NCBI GenBank assembly: GCA_905233415.1
Contig: CAJOEX010000009.1
Coordinates: forward strand, 1-49,890
DNA: 49,890 bases
Direction of reading: 5' to 3'
From: Paludibacteraceae bacterium
Lineage (GTDB): Bacteria > Bacteroidota > Bacteroidia > Bacteroidales > Paludibacteraceae
Under the pieces are notes generated by a model, which ran no database searches, was not told the origin of the DNA, and worked only from the letters and a program-made list of their open reading frames with translations. Shown one piece after another: positions 16,801 through 25,396 of the stretch. How positions within the stretch are numbered: position 1 is the stretch's first letter; each line of letters opens with the position of its first letter. Position numbers and translations under genes: made by a program.

Positions 16801-18408
16801 TTAGTATTTCAGCCATTCAAGGAAGTCGTCCACATCAATGGAGAACGCATATGGTTCGCTGATTTTCTCGCCTTGCGGGGACAACTGGATATAATACGGC
16901 TGGGCATTGGAGCCATAGACTTCGCGCTGCAGGCGGCTATTCTCGTTGCCTTCACTTTCGCCGTCGGCATCTTTGTCTTGTTTGTCATCCACATAAAGCG
17001 TAATCAGCACATAATTCTGCAGGCGTTTCTGCACAGAGTCGTTGGAAATGACATACGCCTCCATCTTACGGCAGTTCACGCAGCCATAGCCTGTAAAATC
17101 AAGCAATACGGGCTTATTTGCTTGTTTTGCGAATGCCAATCCTTCTTCATAATCTGCAAACACTTCGCGCTCTTCAACAGGCATAGGCGGAGCAAAGGCG
17201 GCAATGGCTTTGACGGGCGCGCCCCAAAGTCCCGGAACAAGGTACGCCGCAAAGGCAAATGAAACAATAGCAAGGCTCTTCCCCACCCAACTCTTGCGGA
17301 TAAGATAGATACCCAAGCCTGCAAAGCAGACAATCCACAGCGCAATGAACAACCAGCGAGGCAGAATACCCCATCCGTATGCCATATCCGCTACAGAAAG
17401 GAACTTCAACGACAACGCCAGTTCGATAAACGCCAACGTGACTTTGAAAGACTTCATCCAATCGCCGGATTTGGGCAGCTGCTTCATCCACTCCGGGAAC
17501 ATCGCAAACAATGCAAACGGCAAAGCCAATGCAATCGCAAAGCCCAACATACCAAGTGCGGGTGCCAACAAGGACTTGCCCGCTGCCTCAACAAGAAGTG
17601 TACCGATAATCGGTCCGGTACATGAGAACGACACAATCACCAACGTAAACGCCATGAGGAAAATGGATGTGAGACCGCTAAGCTGTGAGAAGTGAGACCG
17701 CTGCGCTGTAAGAGAACGGGCTTTGCTGTCTAATGCCGTGGACCAGGAGTCCGGCAGCGTGATTTCGAACAATCCGAAGAACGACAGCGCAAATACAACC
17801 AATAACGCAAAGAAGAACAGATTCACTATCGCGTTGGTTGACAGCGCATTAAGTGCCGAAGCGCCGAATATAACCGTAATCAGCAAGCCCAAACCGACAT
17901 AGATAATAACTATGCTCAAGCCATATAAAATGGCATCTTTTGCGCCGCCGCCTTTCTTTAGGAAGAAACTTACCGTCATCGGAATAATCGGCCAGACGCA
18001 CGGCGTAAATATCGCCATGAAGCCGCCGAGTAAGCCCAGGAGGAATATCATCCAGAGACCGCGTTCGCTGCTGGAAGTTGGACCGTTATCACTGTTGGAA
18101 GTTAGACCGCTGGCGCTGTTGGATTTATATTCCCAAATCTCCGGTGCAGTGCACATTCGGTCGTCGCACGCATTATACCTTACCGGCACGGCCTCTGCAA
18201 GCGTCACGAAGTACGTGTCTTCAAACTCTTCGCCAATCATCTCCTCACCCAGCGAGATAAGCGTCATGTGCCAGCCTTTGTCAATGGTTGCTGTCAGCCG
18301 CACACTATCCCCGACCTGTTCACCCGACCACTTGACCGGTTCAACCATCTGCGCCGACATTGATAAAACGGCACATAGCCCAATAAGTATAAATCCTATT
18401 CTTTTCAT
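16801..18408 (-). CDS. dsbD: Thiol:disulfide interchange protein DsbD
   Basis: 535 residues. A signal peptide (MKRIGFILIGLCAVLSMSAQ) leads into a short N-terminal domain (to about 95), then a membrane domain of about eight helices with FTPCVWPIIPMTVSFF and SFSCTGPIIG holding its two key cysteines, and a C-terminal thioredoxin-like domain with CVNC near residue 440. It carries electrons from cytoplasmic thioredoxin to periplasmic thiol proteins. The linker between the first domain and the membrane part is three 24-bp repeat units (SNSASGLT, SNSDNGPT, SSSERGLW; 18052-18123). A second pair of related units falls in a cytoplasmic or periplasmic loop near 17669-17713 (TAQRSHFSQLSGLT). Confidence 0.93.
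   Translation of the reverse strand: MKRIGFILIGLCAVLSMSAQMVEPVKWSGEQVGDSVRLTATIDKGWHMTLISLGEEMIGEEFEDTYFVTLAEAVPVRYNACDDRMCTAPEIWEYKSNSASGLTSNSDNGPTSSSERGLWMIFLLGLLGGFMAIFTPCVWPIIPMTVSFFLKKGGGAKDAILYGLSIVIIYVGLGLLITVIFGASALNALSTNAIVNLFFFALLVVFALSFFGLFEITLPDSWSTALDSKARSLTAQRSHFSQLSGLTSIFLMAFTLVIVSFSCTGPIIGTLLVEAAGKSLLAPALGMLGFAIALALPFALFAMFPEWMKQLPKSGDWMKSFKVTLAFIELALSLKFLSVADMAYGWGILPRWLFIALWIVCFAGLGIYLIRKSWVGKSLAIVSFAFAAYLVPGLWGAPVKAIAAFAPPMPVEEREVFADYEEGLAFAKQANKPVLLDFTGYGCVNCRKMEAYVISNDSVQKRLQNYVLITLYVDDKQDKDADGESEGNENSRLQREVYGSNAQPYYIQLSPQGEKISEPYAFSIDVDDFLEWLKY
17669..17713 (-). repeat. 24-bp-type repeat, about two copies, in dsbD loop
   Basis: Minus-strand units with the ACAGCGCAGCGGTCTCAC and ACAGCTTAGCGGTCTCAC cores are spaced about 24 bases apart. 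They encode QRSHFSQLSGLT in a loop between membrane helices. Confidence 0.65.
18052..18123 (-). repeat. Three consecutive 24-bp units in dsbD
   Basis: Exact 24-base spacing (18100-18123, 18076-18099, 18052-18075) gives three 8-residue repeats: SNSASGLT, SNSDNGPT, SSSERGLW. Codon positions 1-3 of the unit are the same as in the O-methyltransferase copy. Confidence 0.85.
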
Positions 18409-18451
18409 CCTGTTACGGTATAATTATTTGCAATATGTGGGTTCTACGCAT

Positions 18452-18880
18452 TTATTGTTGTTCTTTTTTGCCAGGACGGACGTATTTGAATAGCAAGTTG
18501 ATTACCATTACTGCGGCTGTGCCGACGATTGCCTCTATATACATACCGTAACCACACAAACAGCCAATGGCAGCAGCACACCACACAGTGGCAGCCGTTG
18601 TCAAGCCCTTGACCGTATCGCCGTGCTTGAAGATAATTCCGGCACCTAAAAAACCGATACCGGAAACCACTTGTGCAATTATACGCGAGTTGTCTCCGTT
18701 AAGAATAGACGGCGACATCAGTACATAAAGCGCACTACCGATGGCGATTAGCGAAATCGTGCGCGTTCCGACCACTTTCCCGTGCAATTCACGTTCCAAG
18801 CCGATAAGATAGCCCAGTAGCATTGCTAAAGCGACTTTCGTTAAAAGTGTTAACCAGTCTGTTTGAAGAATTGTTTCCAT
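18452..18880 (-). CDS. MgtC/SapB family membrane protein
   Basis: 142 residues with four to five membrane helices. Family hallmarks: GYLIGLERELHGK near the start, VGTRTISLIAIGSALYVL, then GIGFLGAGIIFKHGDTVKGL and TTAATVWCAAAIGC. The short form without a C-terminal regulatory domain matches the SapB type. In other bacteria MgtC proteins affect magnesium starvation responses and membrane potential; the role here is not determinable. It lies upstream of dsbD on the same strand with a 43-base gap. Confidence 0.88.
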   Translation of the reverse strand: METILQTDWLTLLTKVALAMLLGYLIGLERELHGKVVGTRTISLIAIGSALYVLMSPSILNGDNSRIIAQVVSGIGFLGAGIIFKHGDTVKGLTTAATVWCAAAIGCLCGYGMYIEAIVGTAAVMVINLLFKYVRPGKKEQQ

Positions 18881-18930
18881 AATTATAATTGGTAAATCGG
18901 TTCGTTTGCCATAATTTAAATTGTACCATC

Positions 18931-19254
18931 CTAATTTTGTTTGGTAAGGGAAGCTATAACAAAGTTACGGAGAACAACGTAAGGCTTTTCGGAAGTGGTT
19001 TTTTGCTCCTCAAACCGTTGCTGCCAGACAGCACGCTTCTGTGGGTCAGCAAGTTCGATTTTTGCCTGCTGCACAGCCTGCGCAAAAGATGCACTGAGTT
19101 CACGCTGATGAGACGTAATCTTTTTCGGATCACGATGCCTCGGATAATTGCTCACCACCAGTTTTCCATAACGAGTAGTGAAATAGTTGTCACTATCTTT
19201 GGACAATTTTCCTCTCAAATTCTTAAGGATATTATCCGGCTTTGCCTGTGCCAT
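18931..19254 (-). CDS. Conserved small protein of unknown function
   Basis: 107 residues with no signal peptide or membrane helix. It is basic and helical, with a central HRDPKKITSHQRELSASFAQ segment and the pattern DPQKRAVWQQRFEEQ, which resembles a J-domain-like or nucleic-acid-associated helix pair, though no family is identified. The ATG at 19252-19254 follows an A-rich leader. It sits between mgtC and murA, all on the minus strand. Codon use looks normal and the length is plausible for a real gene. Confidence 0.6.
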   Translation of the reverse strand: MAQAKPDNILKNLRGKLSKDSDNYFTTRYGKLVVSNYPRHRDPKKITSHQRELSASFAQAVQQAKIELADPQKRAVWQQRFEEQKTTSEKPYVVLRNFVIASLTKQN

Positions 19255-19309
19255 AATAACTTACTTTTTGAATTATATAACTATTGTACCTCAATTGGCT
19301 CACAATTCG

Positions 19310-19361
19310 CTGTCGTTGCCGTCTCGTTGTCGTCCCGTTGCCGTCTCGTTGCCGTAACCGG
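19310..19361. repeat. Four tandem 11-bp units in the murA downstream gap
   Basis: CTGTCGTTGCC, GTCTCGTTGTC, GTCCCGTTGCC and GTCTCGTTGCC run without gaps from 19310 to 19353 and are followed by GTAACCGG. They lie in the 170-base space between murA and the small gene at 18931. Confidence 0.85.
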
Positions 19362-19424
19362 AAGGCTGGAGGTAACATTCTTAATAATGGCGATTGAGAA
19401 AAAATCATGCTACGCGGATTGTCA

Positions 19425-20735
19425 TTATTCCTCGCGGGTGATATGGGCGCCGATAGCGTTGAGACGGCCTTCGATGTTCTCGTAGCCACGGTCAATCTGG
19501 TCAATGTTATCGATTCGCGACGTACCATCTGCCGACATCGCTGCAATCAACATCGCTATTCCGGCACGAATATCAGGCGACGTCATGTGATTCTTCTTTA
19601 ACTGCCGCTGGTGGTCATGACCAATCACAACCGCCCTGTGCGGGTCGCAAAGAATAATCTGCGCGCCCATATCAATCAGTTTATCGACAAAGAACAGACG
19701 GGATTCAAACATCTTCTGATGAATCAGCACCGAACCGCGCGCTTGTGTAGCCACCACCAAAATGACAGACAACAAGTCCGGCGTAAGACCAGGCCACGGC
19801 GCATCAGCAACGGTCAAAATCGAACCATCCAGGAACGAATCTATCTGGTAGTGCTCCTGCGCAGGGATATACAAATCGTCACCACGTTCCTCAACCGTTA
19901 TGCCGAGACGGCGGAAGGCTTCGGGAATGATTCCGAGGTCCTTGCAGGAGACGTTTTTAATGGTCAGTTCGGAGCTTGTAATGGCTGCCATGCCAATAAA
20001 CGAACCTACTTCAATCATATCCGGCAGCAACGTATGTTCAGTGCCATGAAGTTCTTTTACGCCTTCTATCGTCAACAGGTTACTTCCTACTCCGCTGATT
20101 TTCGCGCCCATGCGGTTCAGCATCTTGCATAGTTGCTGCAGATACGGTTCGCAGGCGGCATTATAAATTGTGGTCGTGCCTTGCGCCATGACAGCAGCCA
20201 TGACAATATTCGCCGTACCTGTCACAGAGGCTTCGTCCAACAGCATGTAGGAACCTGTGAGGCCGTTCGGCGTAGTAAACTTGTAGGCAAGGATGTCCGG
20301 CTGATATTCAAAGCGTGCGCCGAGATTGTACATACCCTGAAAATGCGTGTCCAGACGGCGACGACCAATCTTGTCTCCGCCCGGCTTGGCGTACGTCACT
20401 TCGCCCAAACGCGCCAGTAGCGGACCTATCAACATCACCGAGCCACGGAGTTTGTTGCAACGCTTGAGAAAATCCGGACTATTGAGATAGTCTGTGTCCA
20501 GATTTGCGGCGCAAAACTTAACCGTTCCTTTGGCGAGACGGGTGGCCTTGACACCCATTTGGGCGAGAAGGTCTATGAGGTTATTTACATCGAGAATGTC
20601 GGGCAAATTATGGATAATCACCTCTTCGCAGGTTAAAACTATCGCACAGAGAACTTGCAATGCCTCGTTCTTTGCGCCACAGGGAGTGATTTCACCATGC
20701 AATTTATGGCCGCCTTCAACTATAAAACTTGCCAT
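19425..20735 (-). CDS. murA: UDP-N-acetylglucosamine 1-carboxyvinyltransferase MurA
   Basis: 436 residues, full length. It is an EPSP-synthase-like fold with the substrate motif GAKNEALQ (about 20-27) and the loop LLARLGEVTYAKPGG followed by DKIGRRRLDTH. It transfers enolpyruvate from PEP to UDP-GlcNAc, the first committed step of peptidoglycan synthesis. The residue at the place of the catalytic cysteine of E. coli MurA (Cys115) is Asp121 here. Family knowledge: Asp at this site keeps activity but prevents fosfomycin alkylation. murA is preceded by murB with a repeat-rich 33-base gap (20736-20768), so both are probably one transcript. Confidence 0.95.
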   Translation of the reverse strand: MASFIVEGGHKLHGEITPCGAKNEALQVLCAIVLTCEEVIIHNLPDILDVNNLIDLLAQMGVKATRLAKGTVKFCAANLDTDYLNSPDFLKRCNKLRGSVMLIGPLLARLGEVTYAKPGGDKIGRRRLDTHFQGMYNLGARFEYQPDILAYKFTTPNGLTGSYMLLDEASVTGTANIVMAAVMAQGTTTIYNAACEPYLQQLCKMLNRMGAKISGVGSNLLTIEGVKELHGTEHTLLPDMIEVGSFIGMAAITSSELTIKNVSCKDLGIIPEAFRRLGITVEERGDDLYIPAQEHYQIDSFLDGSILTVADAPWPGLTPDLLSVILVVATQARGSVLIHQKMFESRLFFVDKLIDMGAQIILCDPHRAVVIGHDHQRQLKKNHMTSPDIRAGIAMLIAAMSADGTSRIDNIDQIDRGYENIEGRLNAIGAHITREE

Positions 20736-20768
20736 GATAGTTGATAATTGATAATTGACAATTGATAT
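20736..20768 (-). repeat. TTGACAATTG-type repeat as the murA leader
   Basis: The whole murB-murA gap is made of TCAATTATCAA/TCAATTGTCAA units read on the minus strand, ending directly at the murA ATG. It leaves no room for any other ribosome-binding sequence. Confidence 0.7.
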
Positions 20769-21701
20769 TTATATATAGTTCACCTCCGGATTGATACGGA
20801 TGTTGAATTTGTCGAAGACAGAGTCAGAGACTTGTTTCGCGAGATTGACAATGTCTTCCGGCGTAGCTTTGCCTTCTGCATTCACGATAACCAACGGCTG
20901 CTTGTGCCAAACTTGTGCGCCACCTAAGGTTTTGCCTTTCCAACCGCATTGTTCAATAAGCCATGCAGCTGGTATCTTCACGCCTTGCGGGCTATCAAAA
21001 TGCGGCATGTCGGGGAAAAGTTTGAGGAGCGCATTTGCCTGTTCTTCGGGCACGAACGGATTCATAAAGAACGAACCAGCACTACCGACTTTACCCACTT
21101 CTGGCAACTTCGCCAGACGTGTCCGGATAATCTCCTCGCGTTTGGCACGCGCATACCCTTTCTCTACATGATACACCACAGAAAGAACAATTACCCGGTC
21201 TTTAAGTTCGTGCTTGAAAATGCTGTCGCGGTACCCAAACCGGCATTCCGCATTCGACATAACGCGTTCCTCCAAGGTCTGTATATCCAATACCCGCACG
21301 GAAAGAATAGCGTCTTTGGCTTCTCCGCCATATGCACCGACATTCTGCACAGCAGACGCTCCTACTTCGCCAGGAATAAGACTCAGTTTCTCCAGTCCGC
21401 AATAGTTCATATCGGTCAGTTGGGCTATCAAATCATCCAACCGCAAGCCATTCTGCGCCTCAACCGTTTCATCGTCCAAGAACCGCGCACGGCACATGCG
21501 GGAATGAAGCAAAACGCCGTCGAAATCTTTCGTAAAAAGAAGGTTGGAACCTTGACCTATATGCAGTATCCGCTCGCCGCGATGCACCTTCAGCACTTCG
21601 CGAAGTTCGTCAACCGTGTCATATTCGACCAACAGCCGTGCCTTGACATCTATGCCGAATGTGTTGTACGGCAAAAGTGATATGTTTTCTAAATTTCGCA
21701 T
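20769..21701 (-). CDS. murB: UDP-N-acetylenolpyruvoylglucosamine reductase MurB
   Basis: 310 residues. The FAD-binding segment shows HIGQGSNLLF (about 47-56) and PGEVGASAVQNVGAYGGE. The catalytic serine lies in VGSAGSFFMNP, and the terminal NPEVNYI supplies the conserved Glu. It reduces UDP-GlcNAc-enolpyruvate to UDP-MurNAc with NADPH, the step after MurA. Its start overlaps the nadE stop region by 13 bases, so it is translated together with nadE. The Tyr loop indicates a type I enzyme. Together with murA this gives both steps of UDP-MurNAc synthesis side by side. Confidence 0.95.
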   Translation of the reverse strand: MRNLENISLLPYNTFGIDVKARLLVEYDTVDELREVLKVHRGERILHIGQGSNLLFTKDFDGVLLHSRMCRARFLDDETVEAQNGLRLDDLIAQLTDMNYCGLEKLSLIPGEVGASAVQNVGAYGGEAKDAILSVRVLDIQTLEERVMSNAECRFGYRDSIFKHELKDRVIVLSVVYHVEKGYARAKREEIIRTRLAKLPEVGKVGSAGSFFMNPFVPEEQANALLKLFPDMPHFDSPQGVKIPAAWLIEQCGWKGKTLGGAQVWHKQPLVIVNAEGKATPEDIVNLAKQVSDSVFDKFNIRINPEVNYI

Positions 21702-23611
21702 ACGTCAGAAGGCATTCTATGGTCACCGCGCGGCGACAGGCTTACAGGAACCACTTTCGGTCCGTCCGGCATGCATGAGCGCTTGAACTGCTGCATGAAG
21801 AAGCGGCGCATAAACACATTCAGCCACCGGATAATCTCGTCCTCCGTATATTTGTCTTCGAAAGCCTGCATCGCCATATACGCAATCTTCTCGCGCGTGA
21901 ATCCGTACCTTAAATAATAATATATAAAGAAGTCATGCAACTCATACGGGCCAATCTTGTCTTCGGTCTTTTGTGCAATCTCGCCTTTCTCGTCTGCAGG
22001 CAGCAGTTCCGGTGAAACAGGAGTATCTACGACATCCAACAAAACGCGGCGGGTCTGTTCATCGAAAAGGTTTTCAGCGGCATAACGAACCATGAAACGC
22101 ACCAAAGTCTTTGGAATTCCGGCATTTATGCCGTACATGGACATCTGGTCGCCGCAATAGGTACACCAGCCGAGTGCCAGTTCGCTCAAGTCACCCGTAC
22201 CGAGAACAAGGCCGTTGTGCTTGTTTGCCAAATCCATAAGCACCAACGTACGGATACGCGCCTGTGCATTCTCATACGTGATATCATGCGTTTCCAAATC
22301 ATGGTCTATATCCTGCAAATGCTGCGTCGCCATCTCGCGGATGGAAATCTCCTGAATAGTCACGCCCAGTTGCTCCATCAGCGCCAACGCATTCTGATAG
22401 GTTCTGTCAGAGGTTCCGAATCCAGGCATGGTCACACCAATCACCCGTTCTCTGTCATAGCCGAGTTTGTCCGCAGTCTGCACAGCCACAAGCAATGCCA
22501 GCGTGGAATCCAGTCCTCCACTCACGCCAATCACTATCGTCTCAGCATGCGTATGCTCCCAACGACGTGCCAAAGCAGAAGTCTGGATATCAAAGACATC
22601 GTTGGCATATGAATCCGCCTCTTGCGGTTCGGGCAAGAACGGTGTCATGGAGAAATGACGATGGGAAGACTCGGTGAACGTTTCGCCACGATCTATCGGC
22701 GCCACATTTATCTTGCGATAGTGACCGTGCTGGTCTTTGGTGAAGTTGGTATTGCGTTGGCGGTCCGTACGCAGGCGCTCCACGTCTATTTCGTTGATAA
22801 TCATATAGTTCTCACGCTGGAAACGTTCGCCTTGTTCGAGCAGTTCGCCGTTTTCGGCAATATACGTTGAGCCGGAAAATACCACATCCGTTGTTGATTC
22901 TCCTACTCCTGAACTGGTATAAACATAACCGCAATGGACGCGTGCAGACTGCTGCGTAATCATCTGACGGCGATAAGCGTGCTTGCCTGTTACGCAGTTG
23001 GAGCTTGAGAGGTTGAAAATCAGTTCCGCACCTTGGATAGCCAGTTGGGTCGAAGGCGGGAGCGGGCTCCATAGGTCTTCGCAAATCTCAATACCAAAGC
23101 AGTAATCGCGGGTCATAAAGAGCAGGTCGGTACCGAACGGAACATCCCCACCCCATAATTCAACTGTCGGAATACGCGGCTTACCGTCATGCTCGCGAGT
23201 TGCACGACCGGAAGTGAACCACCGTTTCTCATAGAACTCGCCTGTATTGGGCAGATTGATTTTCGGCACAACGCCAACGACTTCGCCGTCCGTCATAACA
23301 AACGCACAATTATAGAGGTTGTTATCCACCTTCAAAGGAGCACCAACCAGCACAATAATCGGTTTTTCACGCGTGAACTGACAAATCTGCTCTAATGCCT
23401 GTAAGGCATTATATTGCAATTGTTGCGTAAAAAAGAGATCAGCACAGGTGTATCCTGTAACCGTCAGCTCCGGAAAACAGATTACCTCTACGCCCTCTTC
23501 GAGCGCTTCAAGAATCTGTTCCTTGACTTGTTTGACGTTGTAAGAGCAGTCTGCGACATGCATCGTGGGAACAGCGGCAGCCACTCGCACAAATCCGAAA
23601 TTAGTCTTCAT
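21689..23611 (-). CDS. nadE: Glutamine-dependent NAD synthetase NadE
   Basis: 640 residues. The frame is open further upstream, but that extension is antisense to tRNA-Glu and lies above the promoter, so the ATG at 23609-23611 is chosen. The nitrilase-like amidase domain comes first: Glu48 in CFPELTVTGY, Lys in VPKINLPNTGEFYEKR and Cys in FGIEICEDLW. The synthetase domain follows, with the P-loop GVSGGLDSTLAL near 370 and LGTGDLSELALGWCTY. It makes NAD from nicotinic acid adenine dinucleotide using ammonia channelled from glutamine. A consensus promoter lies at 23639-23670. Confidence 0.95.
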   Translation of the reverse strand: MKTNFGFVRVAAAVPTMHVADCSYNVKQVKEQILEALEEGVEVICFPELTVTGYTCADLFFTQQLQYNALQALEQICQFTREKPIIVLVGAPLKVDNNLYNCAFVMTDGEVVGVVPKINLPNTGEFYEKRWFTSGRATREHDGKPRIPTVELWGGDVPFGTDLLFMTRDYCFGIEICEDLWSPLPPSTQLAIQGAELIFNLSSSNCVTGKHAYRRQMITQQSARVHCGYVYTSSGVGESTTDVVFSGSTYIAENGELLEQGERFQRENYMIINEIDVERLRTDRQRNTNFTKDQHGHYRKINVAPIDRGETFTESSHRHFSMTPFLPEPQEADSYANDVFDIQTSALARRWEHTHAETIVIGVSGGLDSTLALLVAVQTADKLGYDRERVIGVTMPGFGTSDRTYQNALALMEQLGVTIQEISIREMATQHLQDIDHDLETHDITYENAQARIRTLVLMDLANKHNGLVLGTGDLSELALGWCTYCGDQMSMYGINAGIPKTLVRFMVRYAAENLFDEQTRRVLLDVVDTPVSPELLPADEKGEIAQKTEDKIGPYELHDFFIYYYLRYGFTREKIAYMAMQAFEDKYTEDEIIRWLNVFMRRFFMQQFKRSCMPDGPKVVPVSLSPRGDHRMPSDVCEI

Positions 23612-23638
23612 AATGTTTATGGTATTAAAAAAAGCGTA

Positions 23639-23670
23639 CAAAAGTACATAAAAATTCGCATGTATGCAAA
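23639..23670 (-). promoter_or_regulatory. Promoter of nadE-murB-murA
   Basis: On the minus strand TTTG (23670-23667) and TACTTTTG (23646-23639) are spaced 20 bp. The leader to the nadE ATG is about 20 bases. It is divergent from the tRNA-Glu promoter, about 30 bp away. Confidence 0.75.
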
Positions 23671-23696
23671 AAAAAAACATTTTTTTCCAAAAAAAT

Positions 23697-23727
23697 TTTG
23701 CAGTATCAAAAAAAAGCAGTACTTTTG
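23697..23727 (+). promoter_or_regulatory. Promoter of tRNA-Glu (and possibly recR)
   Basis: TTTG (23697-23700) and TACTTTTG (23720-23727) are spaced 19 bp. The start would be about 23734, 19 bases before the tRNA. Confidence 0.7.
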
Positions 23728-23752
23728 CGGTCGATTTCATGATGAAACCTGA

Positions 23753-23828
23753 GGTGCTATCGTCTAGTGGCCTAGGACAACGGCCTCTCACGCCGTAAAC
23801 CCCGGTTCGAGTCCGGGTAGCACTACCA
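23753..23828 (+). tRNA. tRNA-Glu (CTC anticodon)
   Basis: The acceptor GGTGCTA (23753-23759) pairs with TAGCACT, the anticodon stem is ACGGC/GCCGT with loop CTCTCAC giving anticodon CTC, and the T arm is CCCGG-TTCGAGT-CCGGG. The discriminator is A and, unlike the other two tRNAs here, CCA is encoded (23826-23828). A terminator-like hairpin follows directly. Confidence 0.93.
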
Positions 23829-23854
23829 AGACCTCCAAGCCGGAGGTCTTTTTT
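23828..23854 (+). terminator. Intrinsic terminator between tRNA-Glu and recR
   Basis: AAGACCTCC (23828-23836) and GGAGGTCTT (23842-23850) form a 9-bp stem with a 5-base loop, followed by T residues. It ends 9 bases before the recR ATG, so recR would rely on read-through or on an unseen promoter. Confidence 0.8.
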
Positions 23855-23862
23855 GATAAAAA

Positions 23863-24483
23863 ATGGGCGATTATCCATCTATATTGCTTGAGAATGCTGT
23901 CAATCAGGTTGCGTCGCTTCCCGGAATAGGAAGAAAGACAGCCTTACGGCTGGTATTGCATTTGCTCCGCCAACAACCAAATGAAGTGGAAACATTCGCA
24001 GGCGCACTGACACGACTCAAACAAGAAGTCAAGTATTGCCGCATCTGCCACAATATCTCGGATGAGGATGTCTGTCCGATTTGCAGTTCGCGCAACCGTG
24101 ACCATCAGACCGTCTGTGTAGTGGAGAACATACAAGATGTGCTGTTTATTGAAAACACCGGACAATACAACGGCGTTTATCATGTTTTGGGCGGGATAAT
24201 TTCCCCTATTGACGGCATCGGTCCGAAGGATATAGAAATTGATTCGTTGGTAGAACGAATTGTGCCGGAACAGATAAAAGAGGTTATACTGGCACTTCCC
24301 ACGACGATGGAAGGCGACACCACCAACTTCTATATTTACCGCCGTTTGACGGCGCTGGCACTCCCCGAACCACTGGTTGTATCACAGATTGCACGCGGTG
24401 TGGCTGTCGGGAATGAACTTGAATATACAGACGAAATAACTCTTGGACGCTCGATAATCAATCGCGTGGCGTTCAACGGATAA
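23863..24483 (+). CDS. recR: Recombination protein RecR
   Basis: 206 residues. The N-terminal helix-hairpin-helix ([18 protein letters not shown]), zinc finger with Cys59, Cys62, Cys71 and Cys74 ([18 protein letters not shown]), and Toprim domain ([32 protein letters not shown]) are in the standard order. It acts with RecO in loading RecA at gaps during recombinational repair. The spacing and size match other bacteria. It is first in a run of four plus-strand genes. Confidence 0.96.
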   Translation: MGDYPSILLENAVNQVASLPGIGRKTALRLVLHLLRQQPNEVETFAGALTRLKQEVKYCRICHNISDEDVCPICSSRNRDHQTVCVVENIQDVLFIENTGQYNGVYHVLGGIISPIDGIGPKDIEIDSLVERIVPEQIKEVILALPTTMEGDTTNFYIYRRLTALALPEPLVVSQIARGVAVGNELEYTDEITLGRSIINRVAFNG

Positions 24484-24492
24484 CACGATAGT

Positions 24493-24948
24493 ATGGAAAA
24501 GGAAATCATCAAACAACTTAATTGGTACTACTACGGCATTATGGCACTAACTGTTTGCGTGGCTATTGTGATGTACCTGCTGGTTATTAAACACTTTTTT
24601 GCGACCATTGACCCGCAATCGACCATCGGGCAAATCGCACAATACGTCACCATCTTTGATGTATTGCTGACAGTGCCGGGTGGTTTGTGGAAACACAAGA
24701 AAAAATGTGCCAAGATTGCGAAAATCGAGGATGAAAAGACTCGTTTGGAGGCTTATCGCAAGTCTGCAACAATGCGCATCATATTGGTTAGCAATACGAT
24801 GCTGTTTGCATTTCCACTATACTATCTGCTTGGCGGATATATGTCGATGCTGTGGGTTGCAGCCATTTCGGCCATCGGCTGGTACTTCACCAAACCGACT
24901 GAAAAGAAAATGTATTTTGAACTTCACCCCCAAGAAGAACAATATTGA
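24493..24948 (+). CDS. Integral membrane protein of unknown function
   Basis: 151 residues with about four membrane helices: YYGIMALTVCVAIVMYLLVI, a weaker one near IAQYVTIFDVLLTVPGG, then IILVSNTMLFAFPLYYLLGG and MLWVAAISAIGWYF. A basic cytoplasmic loop (KHKKKCAKIAKIEDEKTR) lies between the halves. No family is recognised. It starts 9 bases after recR, so it is probably in the same transcript. Confidence 0.65.
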   Translation: MEKEIIKQLNWYYYGIMALTVCVAIVMYLLVIKHFFATIDPQSTIGQIAQYVTIFDVLLTVPGGLWKHKKKCAKIAKIEDEKTRLEAYRKSATMRIILVSNTMLFAFPLYYLLGGYMSMLWVAAISAIGWYFTKPTEKKMYFELHPQEEQY

Positions 24949-24951
24949 ACT

Positions 24952-24977
24952 ATTCAAATCTTCAAATTCTCAAATCC
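24952..24977 (+). repeat. TTCAAATCTTC-type leader repeat
   Basis: Direct repeats of (T)TCAAATCTTC/TTCAAATTCTC occupy the whole gap before the HAD gene and stop 2-3 bases before its ATG at 24980. The same kind of sequence precedes moxR (40728-40766) and is found in frame inside the FAD/Fe-S dehydrogenase gene (27820-27855). Confidence 0.6.
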
Positions 24978-24979
24978 TT

Positions 24980-25396
24980 ATGATTATTGCAGTTGACTTT
25001 GACGGAACAATCGTTACGCATGAATATCCGAAAATCGGCAAACCTATTCCCTTTGCCATTGACTCGCTGAAACGAATGCAGGAAGTGGATCACCACCAAC
25101 TGATTCTGTGGTCTGTCAGAGAAGGCGACTTATTGGATGAAGCGGTTACTTACTGCCGCAATCGCGGATTGGAGTTTTATGCCGTAAACACCAATTATCC
25201 GGAGGAATCGCCGGAGGAGCGTCCGAATCGCAAAGTGACAGCAGATGTGTATATCGACGACCGGAATCTTGGCGGACTGCCCGATTGGGGAATCATCTAT
25301 CAAATGATTCACACAGGAAACGCAAATAAACCGGCGCCAATGGCATACGAACAACCCCGTCGCAAAACATGGTGGGAGAAACTACTCGGTGTATGA
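24980..25396 (+). CDS. HAD-superfamily hydrolase (BT0820-like)
   Basis: 138 residues from the ATG at 24980. The frame is open far upstream, but that part runs across the previous gene. HAD motif I is VDFDGTIV (Asp6, Asp8) and motif IV is YIDDRNLGG. It is a small, cap-less type resembling Bacteroides BT0820-like phosphatases. The substrate is unknown. Its leader consists of TTCAAATCTTC-type repeats. Its stop overlaps the start of the acetyltransferase by 4 bases (ATGA). Confidence 0.8.
   Translation: MIIAVDFDGTIVTHEYPKIGKPIPFAIDSLKRMQEVDHHQLILWSVREGDLLDEAVTYCRNRGLEFYAVNTNYPEESPEERPNRKVTADVYIDDRNLGGLPDWGIIYQMIHTGNANKPAPMAYEQPRRKTWWEKLLGV

Noticed and set aside
23612..23878. N-terminal extension of nadE by about 89 codons
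   Set aside because: It is antisense to tRNA-Glu and its terminator and lies upstream of a consensus nadE promoter. The NadE family starts at the ATG at 23611.
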